Positions 16,646 through 25,407 of a stretch of 64,000 nucleotides of DNA are shown here, piece after piece. The position numbers and the translations under genes were made by a program. Each line of letters opens with the position of its first letter. Within the stretch, counting starts at the first letter, position 1. Origin of the DNA: a virus; the IMG/VR virus record IMGVR_UViG_3300046171_000173, positions 1 to 64,000 of that record; one strand, given 5' to 3'. The notes under the pieces are model-generated. The model was given only the letters and a program-made list of their open reading frames with translations, did no database searches and was not told the origin of the DNA.

Positions 16646-17237
16646 TTACAAGACTCTCTGCTTTTTCTTTACCAAACTTACCACTCAGATATCCTGATAC
16701 TGGATCAAGTTTAGTCATGTAAGCATCAAAGTCTTTATAGACACTAGTGTCTTCACCAGTGGGTTTCTCTAATTCTAACATCTCTTTATACTTTGTCAAG
16801 TAGGTTTGGAACATATCTAAATGTTCGTCCACCTCATCCATTGTACATTTGGCAATATAAACATTCTCAGAGAAATGATTTCCGGGTTCAAAGAACCGAT
16901 AATCACCTTGACTCTTGGGTAAACCATCTACTGAAAACAAATGGTTCTCTACAGGATGTTGGAAGTCAAAGACAATAATGACCTTCTTGTCAAAGAATCC
17001 CATAAGATCCATACCAAAACATGGAAGATTACTGCCTGTTTTAGGATAGATGATGTTGTTGTATATGCTAGACTTTTCATTCCAAATCTCCACTACTCTT
17101 GACTTGATTATGAAATCATGTTCATAGACTTTCGCAGAAAGCACAGTACCCTTGGCCTCCCAATCTGCCCAAGGATGAGCAAACTGGAGATCAAAGGTAT
17201 CATGTAATGCTTTCTTGTAGTTACCCCACAGATTCAT
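16620..17237 (-). CDS. pebS: Ferredoxin-dependent bilin reductase, PebS type
   Basis: Phage phycoerythrobilin synthase makes phycoerythrobilin from biliverdin IXalpha in two ferredoxin-dependent reductions. The 205 residues contain NIIYPKTGSNLPCFGMDLMG, VIIVFDFQHPVENHLFSVDG, YRFFEPGNHFSENV and YLTKYKEMLELEKPTGEDT, then VYKDFDAYMTKLDPVSGYL. These track PebS of Prochlorococcus phage P-SSM2 almost block for block. The catalytic aspartates of the family map to D77 (FGMD) and the KDFD pair near 169-171. The N-terminus is about 28 residues shorter than P-SSM2 PebS; an AAGGAG ribosome site 5 bases before the ATG supports this start. PcyX-type reductases are the alternative. No heme oxygenase gene is in the window. 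Confidence 0.88.
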   Translation of the reverse strand: MNLWGNYKKALHDTFDLQFAHPWADWEAKGTVLSAKVYEHDFIIKSRVVEIWNEKSSIYNNIIYPKTGSNLPCFGMDLMGFFDKKVIIVFDFQHPVENHLFSVDGLPKSQGDYRFFEPGNHFSENVYIAKCTMDEVDEHLDMFQTYLTKYKEMLELEKPTGEDTSVYKDFDAYMTKLDPVSGYLSGKFGKEKAESLVNEFLFTYG

Positions 17238-18360
17238 CGGACTCCTTGTCGAAATCTACATCTGCATCTACTTTATCATACAATTCCATAAATGACTGTT
17301 TTGTTTCATCATCGAAACGATTAACACAGTTTTGAATCGCTTTTGCTTTATCTTTAAAGATAGAGTATGCACGAATGATATGAACAAGTCTACGAGTACT
17401 TACGATCTCTTCGATACCACCATCATAAAATGTACGACGGATGATGTCTGCCCAGTCTACAAGTTTCTTAATGAATCCATCATCATGAACACCAACACTT
17501 GCAGAGTGAAGACGCAACATCTTCTCTTCAATCTTAACATGAGGATATGATTGCTCAAAGGTCACAGGGAATCTCTCAAGGAATGCTTCGTTCAATACAT
17601 TAGTACCGATGAATCTACCATCCTCAGATCCTTTACCTTTGGTGTTTGCAGTAGCAATGATATTGAATCCTGCAGCAGGTTTTACCCACTTTCCTATCTT
17701 CTTCAAGAAGACACCTTTGCCCTCAAGAATAGATTGTAAACATAGATCTTGTTAGATGCTAGATCGATCTCATCTAGAAGGAGTACAGCTCTCCCCTCTC
17801 CAAAGATTCGATAACTGGGCCCATTGTGCCACACAGTATTGCCATCAACAAGACGAAACCCACCAATAAGATCGTCTTCATCTGTTTCTATCGTGATATT
17901 CACGCGAATTAACTCTCTATTTAGTTGGGCACATGCCTGTTCAACAGAGAATGTTTTACCGTTACCTGACAATCCAGTGATGAATGTAGGATAGAATAAC
18001 TTGGACTGAATAATCTTTTTGACATCAGCAAATGGGCCAAACTTTACAAATGTCTCATCCTTCATAGGGACTAAGTTTTGTGCAAGTGGTGCTACAACTG
18101 CAGGTGCTGCTGCAGGGTGCTACAAATGCTGCTTCAATCTCTTCTACTACTTGTTGTGTAACTTCAAGATTCCACTTACCTTTTGTTACTTTAAATTCTT
18201 TCAGTTTCTTAGTAACTGTCTGATATGTAATATCATTCATTGCACACCATGCACGAACTTCTGGTGTGGTAAACTCTGAACCATATTGAGATCTTAGACC
18301 ATCAATAATTTCTTCACGAGTCATTTTGATTTCAAAAGGGACGAATGTTTTTTTTGTCAT
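17221..18360 (-). CDS. cobS: CobS-like AAA+ (MoxR-type) ATPase, frameshifted
   Basis: Cyanophage CobS homolog; bacterial CobS is the AAA+ subunit of cobaltochelatase. The N-terminal helical domain VPFEIKMTREEIIDGLRSQY is followed by TFITGLSGNGKTFSVEQACA (Walker A), NITIETDEDDLIGGFRLVDG, VLLLDEIDLASNK (Walker B) and NIIATANTKGKGSEDGRFIG. Breaks near 18115 (extra C), about 17828 and 17796 and about 17745 each need one or two bases to restore the family sequence. The corrected length is about 380 residues. Its C-terminus overlaps pebS by 17 bases. The adjacent upstream gene is a CobT-like VWA protein, its likely partner. Confidence 0.88.
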
Positions 18361-18388
18361 GATAAAGGGGTTTCTTTGTTATGTACTT

Positions 18389-18416
18389 ATTATAGTCGAT
18401 AACAACACCCTTACAA
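18389..18416 (-). promoter_or_regulatory. sigma70-like promoter upstream of cobS
   Basis: Minus strand TTGTAA, 16-base spacer, TATAAT, about 30 bases before the cobS start and directly after the hairpin terminator at 18420-18447. Would give cobS, pebS and the DUF3310-like gene their own start. Confidence 0.5.
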
Positions 18417-18419
18417 CAA

Positions 18420-18447
18420 AAAGTGGACAGTTTGTTGACTGTCCACT
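18420..18447 (-). terminator. Strong hairpin terminator after the CobT-like gene
   Basis: Minus strand AGTGGACAGT-CAACAA-ACTGTCCACT followed by TTTTTG. This is a 10-bp perfect stem right after the CobT-like stop. A degenerate copy of the same sequence lies on the other side of the gene at 20705-20730. Confidence 0.8.
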
Positions 18448-18452
18448 ATTTA

Positions 18453-20648
18453 TTAAGCAACCATCTCAATAAACTTACTCAGAATCTTTTTATTCATCTT
18501 CTTATTCTTAAGACTTTTCTTAAATGCACTTCTGATCTGAGACTTAGTTGCATCTTCTTGAACCTCGAACTCAGACTCATTTCCAAGTGCCGATGCAGAT
18601 ATTCCAAGATATACTCTGTAACCCACATCTTCCATGATAAGAGTCCTAGTTCTTTTCCATGATTCTAGAAGTTTCTCAACTTTAGGATCGTTGTAATCAT
18701 CACTATTCTGTTGAATAAAGTACTTAGCATCTCTACCTTCCATAACTCGAATACCAACAAAATTTACATTTGGCAATTCATCTGAAATGTTACGAAGTAA
18801 CATCTTAGTGTAATCATGATACTGATATCCACAGTTATATGTCTTACCAGTTTTACGATTACGAAGAACACATCCGTCATTGAAACTACCTTTACCAAAG
18901 TAAGATTCACCCATAAGAGATCTATGAATTGTTCTATGATATTCAAGTTGATATCCTTCACCGTCAGTTAGAATTACACAGTTTACTTTCTCGACTTTAT
19001 TGTTTGCCTTGAACTGAGGAATAAGTTTATGTAAAGCCACGATTGTTTCATTCAATGGTGTTCCAGATAATGACATTCCGTAAGGTGTCACATCTCTACC
19101 ATGATAGTTTCTCATTGAATTTACAATACGAAATACATTGTATAGTTGATCATTGAGTTCTCTTGCACGAACTTTACTTGAGAAAAGATTCATCAAAGAA
19201 AACTTACTATCAATATGTACCATATTATCTTTTGCATCATATAACTCAGGAAAATTATTGAACTCGTCAGTATTTGGAAAACATGTAGTGAAGGCATAAA
19301 CTTCAAATGGGATTTGAACTTTCTTACAGAACCAAATTAGATTGTATAACTGCTTGATAGTGTCCATCATTACATTTGCCATTGAACCAGACCAATCAAG
19401 TATGAATACGAGGCCATGATTCTTACCTTCTGGAATCACAGATACCTTTTTGAATAAGTCTTCGTTGTACTTATAAGTATGTAACTTAGTTGTATCAAGA
19501 ATACCAGTACGACTTACGGTAGCACGAGCATATGCAGATGCAGACTTCTTACACTCAAACTCTTTGACAAGATAGTTGACTTCCTTTTGTGCAGACTTCT
19601 TGAACTTATTATAATCCTCTTCTGTGTCCTTTAAAAATTTGTCAAGAGAACTATCATATAAAGATCCTCTAAACATAGGGTCATATGAATTAAATCTATC
19701 AGATTCTTTTTTTAGTTGTTCAGCAACATCAATCATCTTTTCTGCACAAAGTTCATGTATCTTTTTGTTTGAGATAATAACTTTGTCAATATCAAGATCA
19801 GGCAACTCAAGATATACATTCTCTCTGCTACCTTCGTTTGTAAGATTCTTAAGTGACTCTTCAAGACTCTCAACTGTCTCTGCAGATACTTCTTCAACAC
19901 CAGTATGTCCACCTACATGATTATCAACTTTGATCTCAGTCTCTTCCTGTATTTCACCATCGTCATCTGCATCCTCATCAGATTCATCTGATTGATTCAT
20001 TGGTATTTCCATACCTTCACCATCTTCATCACCATCACCATTCATTTCAATATCAAAATCCATATCAAGATCTTCTACCTTCTCCTGATCCTTTCTCTTC
20101 TCTTCTGAAAGACAGTAATCATATAATGCTTTAGCAGCCTTAAGTGCATCTTCAAATGTTTCACATAAATCAATCTTGTTTACAAAGAACATCTCATCAG
20201 AACTAAATGGAATATCATAGTAAGTACCAATCTTATAGTGTAGATTCACACGGTCAGCAAGCATCATCTCAGATATGTTTTTCTTCTTGACTTGAAAGAA
20301 ATCATCATTGTGCAACTCAGTGTATCCTTTATAGAATGTCTTTGAGATACCATCATATCTTCTCTTCATCAACTTCTCAATACGAGCATCTTCAACTATG
20401 TTTACAAAACTTGGATGTACATCATATTCTTTCCACCACTCTTCATCGGGTGTATATAATGCATGACCAACCTCATGACTTACAAGCATATCAATCACAT
20501 TCTCAGATGCCTTATCCCAAAGTGGTAGAGTCAATACTCTTGTCTGTACATTGAATTGTGCAGTCTCTACTTTCTTATGCTCAACAACCAAGTCTTCTGT
20601 AGCAAGTAGTCTAGCAAGTTGTGATTTGATTTCGTGTCTGATGGTCAT
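18453..20648 (-). CDS. CobT-like protein: HExxH metallopeptidase-like plus VWA domain
   Basis: Intact 731-residue protein. Residues 58-62 are HEVGH, followed by ALYTPDEEWW and IVEDARIEKL, a gluzincin-like zinc site (HExxH plus downstream ED). A middle acidic stretch (about 190-260, rich in D and E) precedes a C-terminal VWA domain with the MIDAS start DWSGSM at 418-423 and VILTDGEGYQLEY. This is the cyanophage peptidase/CobT class. Together with the CobS-like ATPase downstream it forms a MoxR-ATPase plus VWA pair, a combination that in bacteria acts in metal insertion or protein maturation. Whether the zinc site is proteolytic is unknown. Confidence 0.85.
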   Translation of the reverse strand: MTIRHEIKSQLARLLATEDLVVEHKKVETAQFNVQTRVLTLPLWDKASENVIDMLVSHEVGHALYTPDEEWWKEYDVHPSFVNIVEDARIEKLMKRRYDGISKTFYKGYTELHNDDFFQVKKKNISEMMLADRVNLHYKIGTYYDIPFSSDEMFFVNKIDLCETFEDALKAAKALYDYCLSEEKRKDQEKVEDLDMDFDIEMNGDGDEDGEGMEIPMNQSDESDEDADDDGEIQEETEIKVDNHVGGHTGVEEVSAETVESLEESLKNLTNEGSRENVYLELPDLDIDKVIISNKKIHELCAEKMIDVAEQLKKESDRFNSYDPMFRGSLYDSSLDKFLKDTEEDYNKFKKSAQKEVNYLVKEFECKKSASAYARATVSRTGILDTTKLHTYKYNEDLFKKVSVIPEGKNHGLVFILDWSGSMANVMMDTIKQLYNLIWFCKKVQIPFEVYAFTTCFPNTDEFNNFPELYDAKDNMVHIDSKFSLMNLFSSKVRARELNDQLYNVFRIVNSMRNYHGRDVTPYGMSLSGTPLNETIVALHKLIPQFKANNKVEKVNCVILTDGEGYQLEYHRTIHRSLMGESYFGKGSFNDGCVLRNRKTGKTYNCGYQYHDYTKMLLRNISDELPNVNFVGIRVMEGRDAKYFIQQNSDDYNDPKVEKLLESWKRTRTLIMEDVGYRVYLGISASALGNESEFEVQEDATKSQIRSAFKKSLKNKKMNKKILSKFIEMVA

Positions 20649-20682
20649 GGGGTTTCTTATCTGATATACCTATAATAACAAC

Positions 20683-20706
20683 AAAACCGCCCCCTGAGAC
20701 GGTTAA
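20683..20706 (-). terminator. Probable terminator after the 20734 gene
   Basis: Minus strand AACCGTCT-CAGG-GGGCGGTT followed by TTGTTG. The stem is 8 bp including G-U pairs; the T-run is short. Lies between the 20734 gene and the CobT-like gene. Confidence 0.55.
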
Positions 20707-20730
20707 GTGGACACTTTGTCAACTGTCTAT
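20705..20730. repeat. Imperfect copy of the 18420 hairpin sequence
   Basis: AAGTGGACACTTTGTCAACT here compares with AAGTGGACAGTTTGTTGACT at 18420, and the match continues as TGTC. It is a direct imperfect repeat flanking the CobT-like gene on its 5' side; the other copy is on its 3' side. Here the hairpin potential is weaker, and TTGACA (minus strand) is a consensus -35 without a clear -10. Confidence 0.5.
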
Positions 20731-20733
20731 ATG

Positions 20734-21036
20734 TTAATCCCTTTGCCTCCAATCGTCTGATCGTTTATCATTTCGGAACCAATCTGCTATATCATCAGCT
20801 CCACCGAAACCCTTTTTATGTTTCCTTGGATCCGAGTCTCCTATATCCAAGTACTTAAGAAAAGTTGAGTCATCATCCGTTTTTAATCTTCTTGCCGAAC
20901 TTAACATTCCTCTTGCTGATGTGTTTGCCTTTGATAATTTCTCTGCCCATATCATATCTTCCAAGTTTACTTCTTGTCCTGCTGCGATTGCTTTGCAGAT
21001 TCCTTCTAGTCTTAAACGGTATTGAGTGGATAGCAT
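20734..21036 (-). CDS. Conserved cyanophage hypothetical protein, 100 aa
   Basis: MLSTQYRLRLEGICKAIAAG, then VNLEDMIWAEKLSKANTSAR and an acidic to basic tail ending DDIADWFRNDKRSDDWRQRD. It is helical at the N-terminus. The pattern is widespread in T4-like cyanophages as far as I can recall, with no assigned role. It sits 8 bases after the epimerase stop. Confidence 0.6.
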   Translation of the reverse strand: MLSTQYRLRLEGICKAIAAGQEVNLEDMIWAEKLSKANTSARGMLSSARRLKTDDDSTFLKYLDIGDSDPRKHKKGFGGADDIADWFRNDKRSDDWRQRD

Positions 21037-21044
21037 AGATCAGT

Positions 21045-21755
21045 TTATATGTCCAAAATATTTATTGTTGGTCTCCAACCAAGTTCTTTTAATTTCGTGA
21101 TATCCGCACATGTAGTGTCTCTTTCACCCGGAGTTTCCTCTTTTATGGGTAAATATCCCATACCCATCTTAGTTGCAAGATCAATAACTGCTACAGGATT
21201 AGCAGTTCCTACATCTAGTACTCCAGTATAATCATTTTCTGCAAGAAGTGCAATTGCAGATACAATATCCTTGACATGTATCCAATCTCTCTTATGTCTT
21301 GTGAGATATGTAGCAGTCTTGTCCTCTAGCATCCGATATAACATATCTGGACGACTTACCTTTTCTGCATACACATTAAAGAATCTCATGCCTACACTAT
21401 TTGGTGGTGCTTGGATTTCATTTACTTTCTTTGTAATACCATATGCATTGATCCACCATTCATATACAGATGCAGAACTTGCATATAAACATCTTACATT
21501 ATTCTTCCTACAATACTCAAATATAGGAATTGATTTGGTAACATTGTTTTCCCAAAATGCGTCAGGATTTTCAATGGCCTCACGAATTGCAGCATTCGCT
21601 GCAAGGTGTACCACCAAATCATATTTCTTATCTGTTTTAAAATCACCAAGATCATGTGGAATATCATAACCATCAACCTGATGTCCTTGTTGTATAAAAT
21701 ATTCATACACATGACTTCCAATAAAACCAAGATGTCCAGTAACTAAGATCTTCAT
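21045..21755 (-). CDS. NAD-dependent epimerase/dehydratase (extended SDR)
   Basis: Protein of 236 residues. The Rossmann nucleotide motif is TGHLGFIGS at the N-terminus, followed by YDLVVHLAANAAIREAIENP, YASSASVYEW (catalytic Ser/Thr region) and the YGITKK motif (YxxxK). VGMRFFNVYAEKVSRPDMLY and HVKDIVSAI follow. It is shorter than UDP-glucose 4-epimerases (about 310-330), lacking much of the substrate-binding domain. Probable nucleotide-sugar epimerase or dehydratase; the substrate is not predictable. It overlaps gene 46 by 4 bases. Confidence 0.85.
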   Translation of the reverse strand: MKILVTGHLGFIGSHVYEYFIQQGHQVDGYDIPHDLGDFKTDKKYDLVVHLAANAAIREAIENPDAFWENNVTKSIPIFEYCRKNNVRCLYASSASVYEWWINAYGITKKVNEIQAPPNSVGMRFFNVYAEKVSRPDMLYRMLEDKTATYLTRHKRDWIHVKDIVSAIALLAENDYTGVLDVGTANPVAVIDLATKMGMGYLPIKEETPGERDTTCADITKLKELGWRPTINILDI

Positions 21756-23464
21756 GTAATCCTCCGACTAAATCCACGAACTTTATCAAACTTCATAAGA
21801 TTATCAAACTTATCATGTAAGTCTGACTTATGAGATATAACAAATATATTAGCATCTTTAATGATGAATCGAATAATCTTCATAAATTCATCAACACCAA
21901 ATCCATCAAGAGAACTATCAAATACCTCATCCATAATTAATAGATTAGTATTTACAGAGTTCTTAACTCTTGCTACCTCTCTCCATGTAAATAAAAGTGC
22001 TAAGTCAATTCTCATCTTCTCACCTTCACTAAATGAAGCATAAGAAAAATCTTCATGTATTGGTGACTCTACCGTTTCATTAAACTCTTCGTCCAACTTA
22101 AAGTTGATATAGAAATCCATCATCTGCAGATAACGATTAACCTGCTGATTGATAAGCGGTAGATATTTTCGTATTATCTTAGTCTTGACTCCATCATCTT
22201 TAAGTAAGGAATATGCAAAGTCGTGATGAACTATATCCTGATTTCTTTCAGAAAGTTTTTCATCAGTTGTCTTGAGACTAGTCTTAAACTCTTCTAACTT
22301 CTCATGCTCAGTATTTCTGTTTTTAAACTGCTCGGTAATCGTTTGAATTTCTGATTCAAGTTCTCTAATCTGTTTTTGGTTGATAGAGATGTGAGTATTG
22401 TTTTTAGAAATGCCATTATTGAGTTTAGAAATCTCCTTTGTTAGTTTGACAAACTGACGCTCTTTTTCTTTTTCTTCTTCGATTGTTTTCTCTAAGTCTT
22501 CAAAACCTTTCTTAAGTTTCTTAGCCTCAGATTGAGCATCTTCAATCTTATTTAAGCGAAAGTCTTCTTCTATATGCTGTGTACAGGTAGGACAAACCGT
22601 ATTCTCTTTGAAAAACTTATGTTCTTTGGTAATGGTAGATACCTTATTTGATATCTGTCCTTTAAAATTGTTCAGTTTGGACAGTTTCTTGTCAGCACCT
22701 ACAAACTTTTCTTGACTCTTAGTAAGATCAGTAACTTGATTTTCTAAGTCACTATTGACCAAAACATAATTATCTGATTCAGATATTAAAGTGTCTATCT
22801 TCCTTTTATTTGAGTTGATGCTGTTTTTACTTTGATTTTCAAGTTCTTTAATAAACTTATCTTGCATTTTAATTTTATCATCTAAGTTCTCTTTCTTTAA
22901 ACTTAATGATCTAACCTGTTCTTTTTGTATTCTTAGTTTATCTTTCAGTAAATTATTCATAAAAGAAAAGATACGAATATCAAGCAGATCTTCAATGACA
23001 TCACGACGAACTGAACTTGACAGTTGCATAAAAGGCACAAAGGTACTACTTCCGAGTATGACTATCTGTGTAAATGATCTATAATTTACTTTGAGTATAT
23101 TATCTTCTAATATTTTTTGATTTGATCGATCGTCAGCCTGTCGATGTAAAGGTTCTCCATTGACTTCAATATCAAATATATTTGGTTTGATGCCTCTTCG
23201 GACTACATATTCTCTTGCGTTTACATCAAACTCTAGTTCAACTAAGCAATCTCTTTCATTGACTGTGTTAAGTAATTGTAATTTATTAATCTTACGAAAT
23301 GGTTTGTTGAATAAAACAAAGGTCAGTGCATCTAACAAAGTGCTCTTTCCTGAACCATTGTGACCAATTATTAAGTTTGTATTCTTTTCAAGGAAGTCAA
23401 TCTCTGTCCAGTGGTCTCCTGTTGACAGAAAGTTCTTCCATTTAATCTTCTTGAACTTTATCAT
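21752..23464 (-). CDS. 46: Recombination endonuclease subunit gp46 (SbcC/Rad50-like)
   Basis: ATPase subunit of the gp46-gp47 nuclease that degrades host DNA and resects ends for recombination-dependent replication. Intact 570 residues: Walker A NLIIGHNGSGKSTLLDAL, a long coiled coil, the zinc hook CPTC, the signature motif SFSEGEKMRIDLAL and Walker B NLLIMDEVFDSSLDG. It ends VRGFSRRIT. It overlaps the DUF3110-like gene by 23 bases and is separated from gene 47 by that gene. Confidence 0.95.
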   Translation of the reverse strand: MIKFKKIKWKNFLSTGDHWTEIDFLEKNTNLIIGHNGSGKSTLLDALTFVLFNKPFRKINKLQLLNTVNERDCLVELEFDVNAREYVVRRGIKPNIFDIEVNGEPLHRQADDRSNQKILEDNILKVNYRSFTQIVILGSSTFVPFMQLSSSVRRDVIEDLLDIRIFSFMNNLLKDKLRIQKEQVRSLSLKKENLDDKIKMQDKFIKELENQSKNSINSNKRKIDTLISESDNYVLVNSDLENQVTDLTKSQEKFVGADKKLSKLNNFKGQISNKVSTITKEHKFFKENTVCPTCTQHIEEDFRLNKIEDAQSEAKKLKKGFEDLEKTIEEEKEKERQFVKLTKEISKLNNGISKNNTHISINQKQIRELESEIQTITEQFKNRNTEHEKLEEFKTSLKTTDEKLSERNQDIVHHDFAYSLLKDDGVKTKIIRKYLPLINQQVNRYLQMMDFYINFKLDEEFNETVESPIHEDFSYASFSEGEKMRIDLALLFTWREVARVKNSVNTNLLIMDEVFDSSLDGFGVDEFMKIIRFIIKDANIFVISHKSDLHDKFDNLMKFDKVRGFSRRIT

Positions 23465-23726
23465 TATTAGTTGGAATCACAAGGTCATCGGGTGTGATGA
23501 CAGCATACTTATAATTATACATGCTACAGGTCTTTATGGCAAGGTCATCATCAACTTCGATGATATCCATTTTACGATCTGCATCAATTTCTAAATCTTG
23601 TAGCATCAATTTATATCTTTCAGCATCATCCTCTTCTTCAAATAGAAAGAGAACTTTATCACCATTCGAGTCTTGAACAGCAAAAGCACCATCATCTCTA
23701 CGGTGTTTGAGTGAAAGAAGGAACAT
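23442..23726 (-). CDS. DUF3110-like protein
   Basis: Protein of 94 residues: MFLLSLKHRRDDGAFAVQDS, VLFLFEEEDDAERYKLMLQD and ITPDDLVIPTNN. The VLxFEDExDAxRYxxxLExxxF layout is that of DUF3110, a small protein family mainly of cyanobacteria. It is placed between 47 and 46, overlapping both, so it is coexpressed with the nuclease. Role unknown. Confidence 0.6.
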   Translation of the reverse strand: MFLLSLKHRRDDGAFAVQDSNGDKVLFLFEEEDDAERYKLMLQDLEIDADRKMDIIEVDDDLAIKTCSMYNYKYAVITPDDLVIPTNNDKVQED

Positions 23727-24760
23727 TATTCTACCTCGCAGGCTTGTCTGTACAGATCACGAAAAATGTTTTTTACAATTCCTTTGTCAAACTCAATCTC
23801 AGATTCATCAATATAACGGTTTAAAATTGAAATTGTATTTTCATCTTCTTCAATATCGAAGTCTTGATTTTCAATAATTGCAAAGTTTTCAACAATTTTT
23901 AAATCATGAACTCCTGAACGATATAACTTATCGATAAATTTTTGGAATTCTTTTGGATCTGATTTCTTACGAACAATAACTTTTACAATTTTATTTTGAT
24001 ATTCAGTTGTATTAAACAACTTATGATTAGTATCTTCATAATATACATTATAAAACAATTTATAAGGATTGTTAATTGGAGTATGTTCTAAAGTATCAGT
24101 ATCAAACAATGTAAACCCTCTAGGATCATTTACATCATTCCAAAACATCTCATATGGATTACCTAGATAATGTATTTTACCGTCACTCGAACGAGTATGA
24201 AAGTGTCCTGAAAATACATCGTCAAACTTATCAAAGACCTTAACATCCATACCATCTTCCATCATATGACCGCGAGTTGCCTTAAATCCATTTAACTCAA
24301 GATGTCCCATTGCAATCTTAGATTTGGAATTTTGAATTGCTTCAAGACTTTCATCATGATTATCAACACTTATCCAAGGTAAAAGAAGAATATTTAATCC
24401 ATCAATATTAATATCAGTTGCCTTTGAATATGTTGTTATGTTATCATAATCAGTTAATAATAACTCAGGTGAATTTATTTCGTTTGTATTTTTGTAGTAA
24501 CAGTCATGGTTTCCAGTGATTGCATGAACCTTATATTTCTTCATTGGTTCAAATACAACTCTCTTGGCCCACTCTAGACTATAGTAATCAATCGACTTTC
24601 GACTATCAAATACATCACCCATATGGATAATAGTATCAATTCCTTCTGCTTCCAACGAGGGGAAAAATACATTCTTGTAAAATAATTCAAAATAGTCATG
24701 TAAAAGTTTTGATCCCTTACGAGCACCGTAATGAGTATCTGTTATAATAGCAACTCTCAT
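23726..24760 (-). CDS. 47: Recombination endonuclease subunit gp47 (SbcD/Mre11-like)
   Basis: Metal-dependent nuclease partner of gp46. The 344 residues carry the calcineurin-type phosphoesterase motifs DTHYGARKGS, HMGDVFDSRK, ITGNHDCYYKN, MGHLELNG and FSGHFHTRSS in order. Size is close to T4 gp47 (339). Start overlaps the gene 55 stop by 4 bases. Confidence 0.95.
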   Translation of the reverse strand: MRVAIITDTHYGARKGSKLLHDYFELFYKNVFFPSLEAEGIDTIIHMGDVFDSRKSIDYYSLEWAKRVVFEPMKKYKVHAITGNHDCYYKNTNEINSPELLLTDYDNITTYSKATDINIDGLNILLLPWISVDNHDESLEAIQNSKSKIAMGHLELNGFKATRGHMMEDGMDVKVFDKFDDVFSGHFHTRSSDGKIHYLGNPYEMFWNDVNDPRGFTLFDTDTLEHTPINNPYKLFYNVYYEDTNHKLFNTTEYQNKIVKVIVRKKSDPKEFQKFIDKLYRSGVHDLKIVENFAIIENQDFDIEEDENTISILNRYIDESEIEFDKGIVKNIFRDLYRQACEVE

Positions 24761-25233
24761 CTATTTTTCTTCTGTGCAATATTGTCCTTAATTGTATTAT
24801 ACTCAGACATTGCTCCTGTCAATGCTCCATCTTCAACTGTCATGACTTCATCAAATCCAGTCTTTTCAATAATCTTATTCTTAATATCTAATTGCTTCTT
24901 CTCCTTCTGTATGCGTCTTAGAAAGGCATAATGAATAATCTGTGTAAAGTATGCAAAAGGATTGCGAGACTTCTCTGGATCGAAATTATGAATGTATTGT
25001 ACACAGTTCTCAATACCATCAGATATCATATCATCACGAAACATGTAGTTTACAAAGTTTGGTTTATATGACAGGTGTGTTGCGATCTTTAGAAAACAGG
25101 ATCCAAGGTAATTGGTAATTCTAGGCTTCGGTAGATCTTTCTCTTTTGCAATAGCAACTTTCTCTCGATAGACTATCAATGCCTCTAAGAGTTCTTTGTT
25201 ATTTACATAGTGTTCAGACTTCTTTCTAGGCAT
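24757..25233 (-). CDS. 55: Late-transcription sigma factor gp55
   Basis: Redirects host RNA polymerase to T4-type late promoters (TATAAATA). The 158 residues include KPRITNYLGSCFLKIATHLS, FRDDMISDGIENCVQYIHNF and NPFAYFTQIIHYAFLRRIQK (region 2-like, binding RNA polymerase and the -10 element). It is slightly shorter than T4 gp55 (185). Upstream is a sigma70-like promoter preceded by six TTGTCA repeats, consistent with middle or early expression. The matching late promoters are seen across the head and tail genes here. Confidence 0.93.
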   Translation of the reverse strand: MPRKKSEHYVNNKELLEALIVYREKVAIAKEKDLPKPRITNYLGSCFLKIATHLSYKPNFVNYMFRDDMISDGIENCVQYIHNFDPEKSRNPFAYFTQIIHYAFLRRIQKEKKQLDIKNKIIEKTGFDEVMTVEDGALTGAMSEYNTIKDNIAQKKNR

Positions 25234-25261
25234 GACATCTTAATTGTCTTAACTATATTCT

Positions 25262-25289
25262 ATTATAGCATATTTATTTTGATTGACAA
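25262..25289 (-). promoter_or_regulatory. sigma70-like promoter of gene 55
   Basis: Minus strand TTGTCA, 16-base spacer, TATAAT, about 30 bases before the gene 55 start. The -35 box is the last of six TTGTCA copies. Confidence 0.65.
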
Positions 25290-25360
25290 GTTTAGTGACA
25301 AGATGACAATTATTTCAGTTTTATGAGGTGACAAGGTGACAAACTTAACATACTTGACAA
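25284..25360 (-). repeat. Six TTGTCA repeats upstream of gene 55
   Basis: TGACAA on the plus strand at 25284, 25296, 25304, 25329, 25337 and 25355, all in the same orientation, four of them followed by G. Start-to-start spacing is 12, 8, 25, 8 and 18 bases. The intervening sequence is not conserved. It looks like an operator array or repeated -35 elements. Confidence 0.6.
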
Positions 25361-25407
25361 GACCTTCAAATACATGTACAATAACCTTTGTGAGGTTTGA
25401 AGGGTAA

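Noticed and set aside
25284-25360. CRISPR-like array
   Set aside because: The unit is only 6 bases with irregular spacing and no conserved long repeat.
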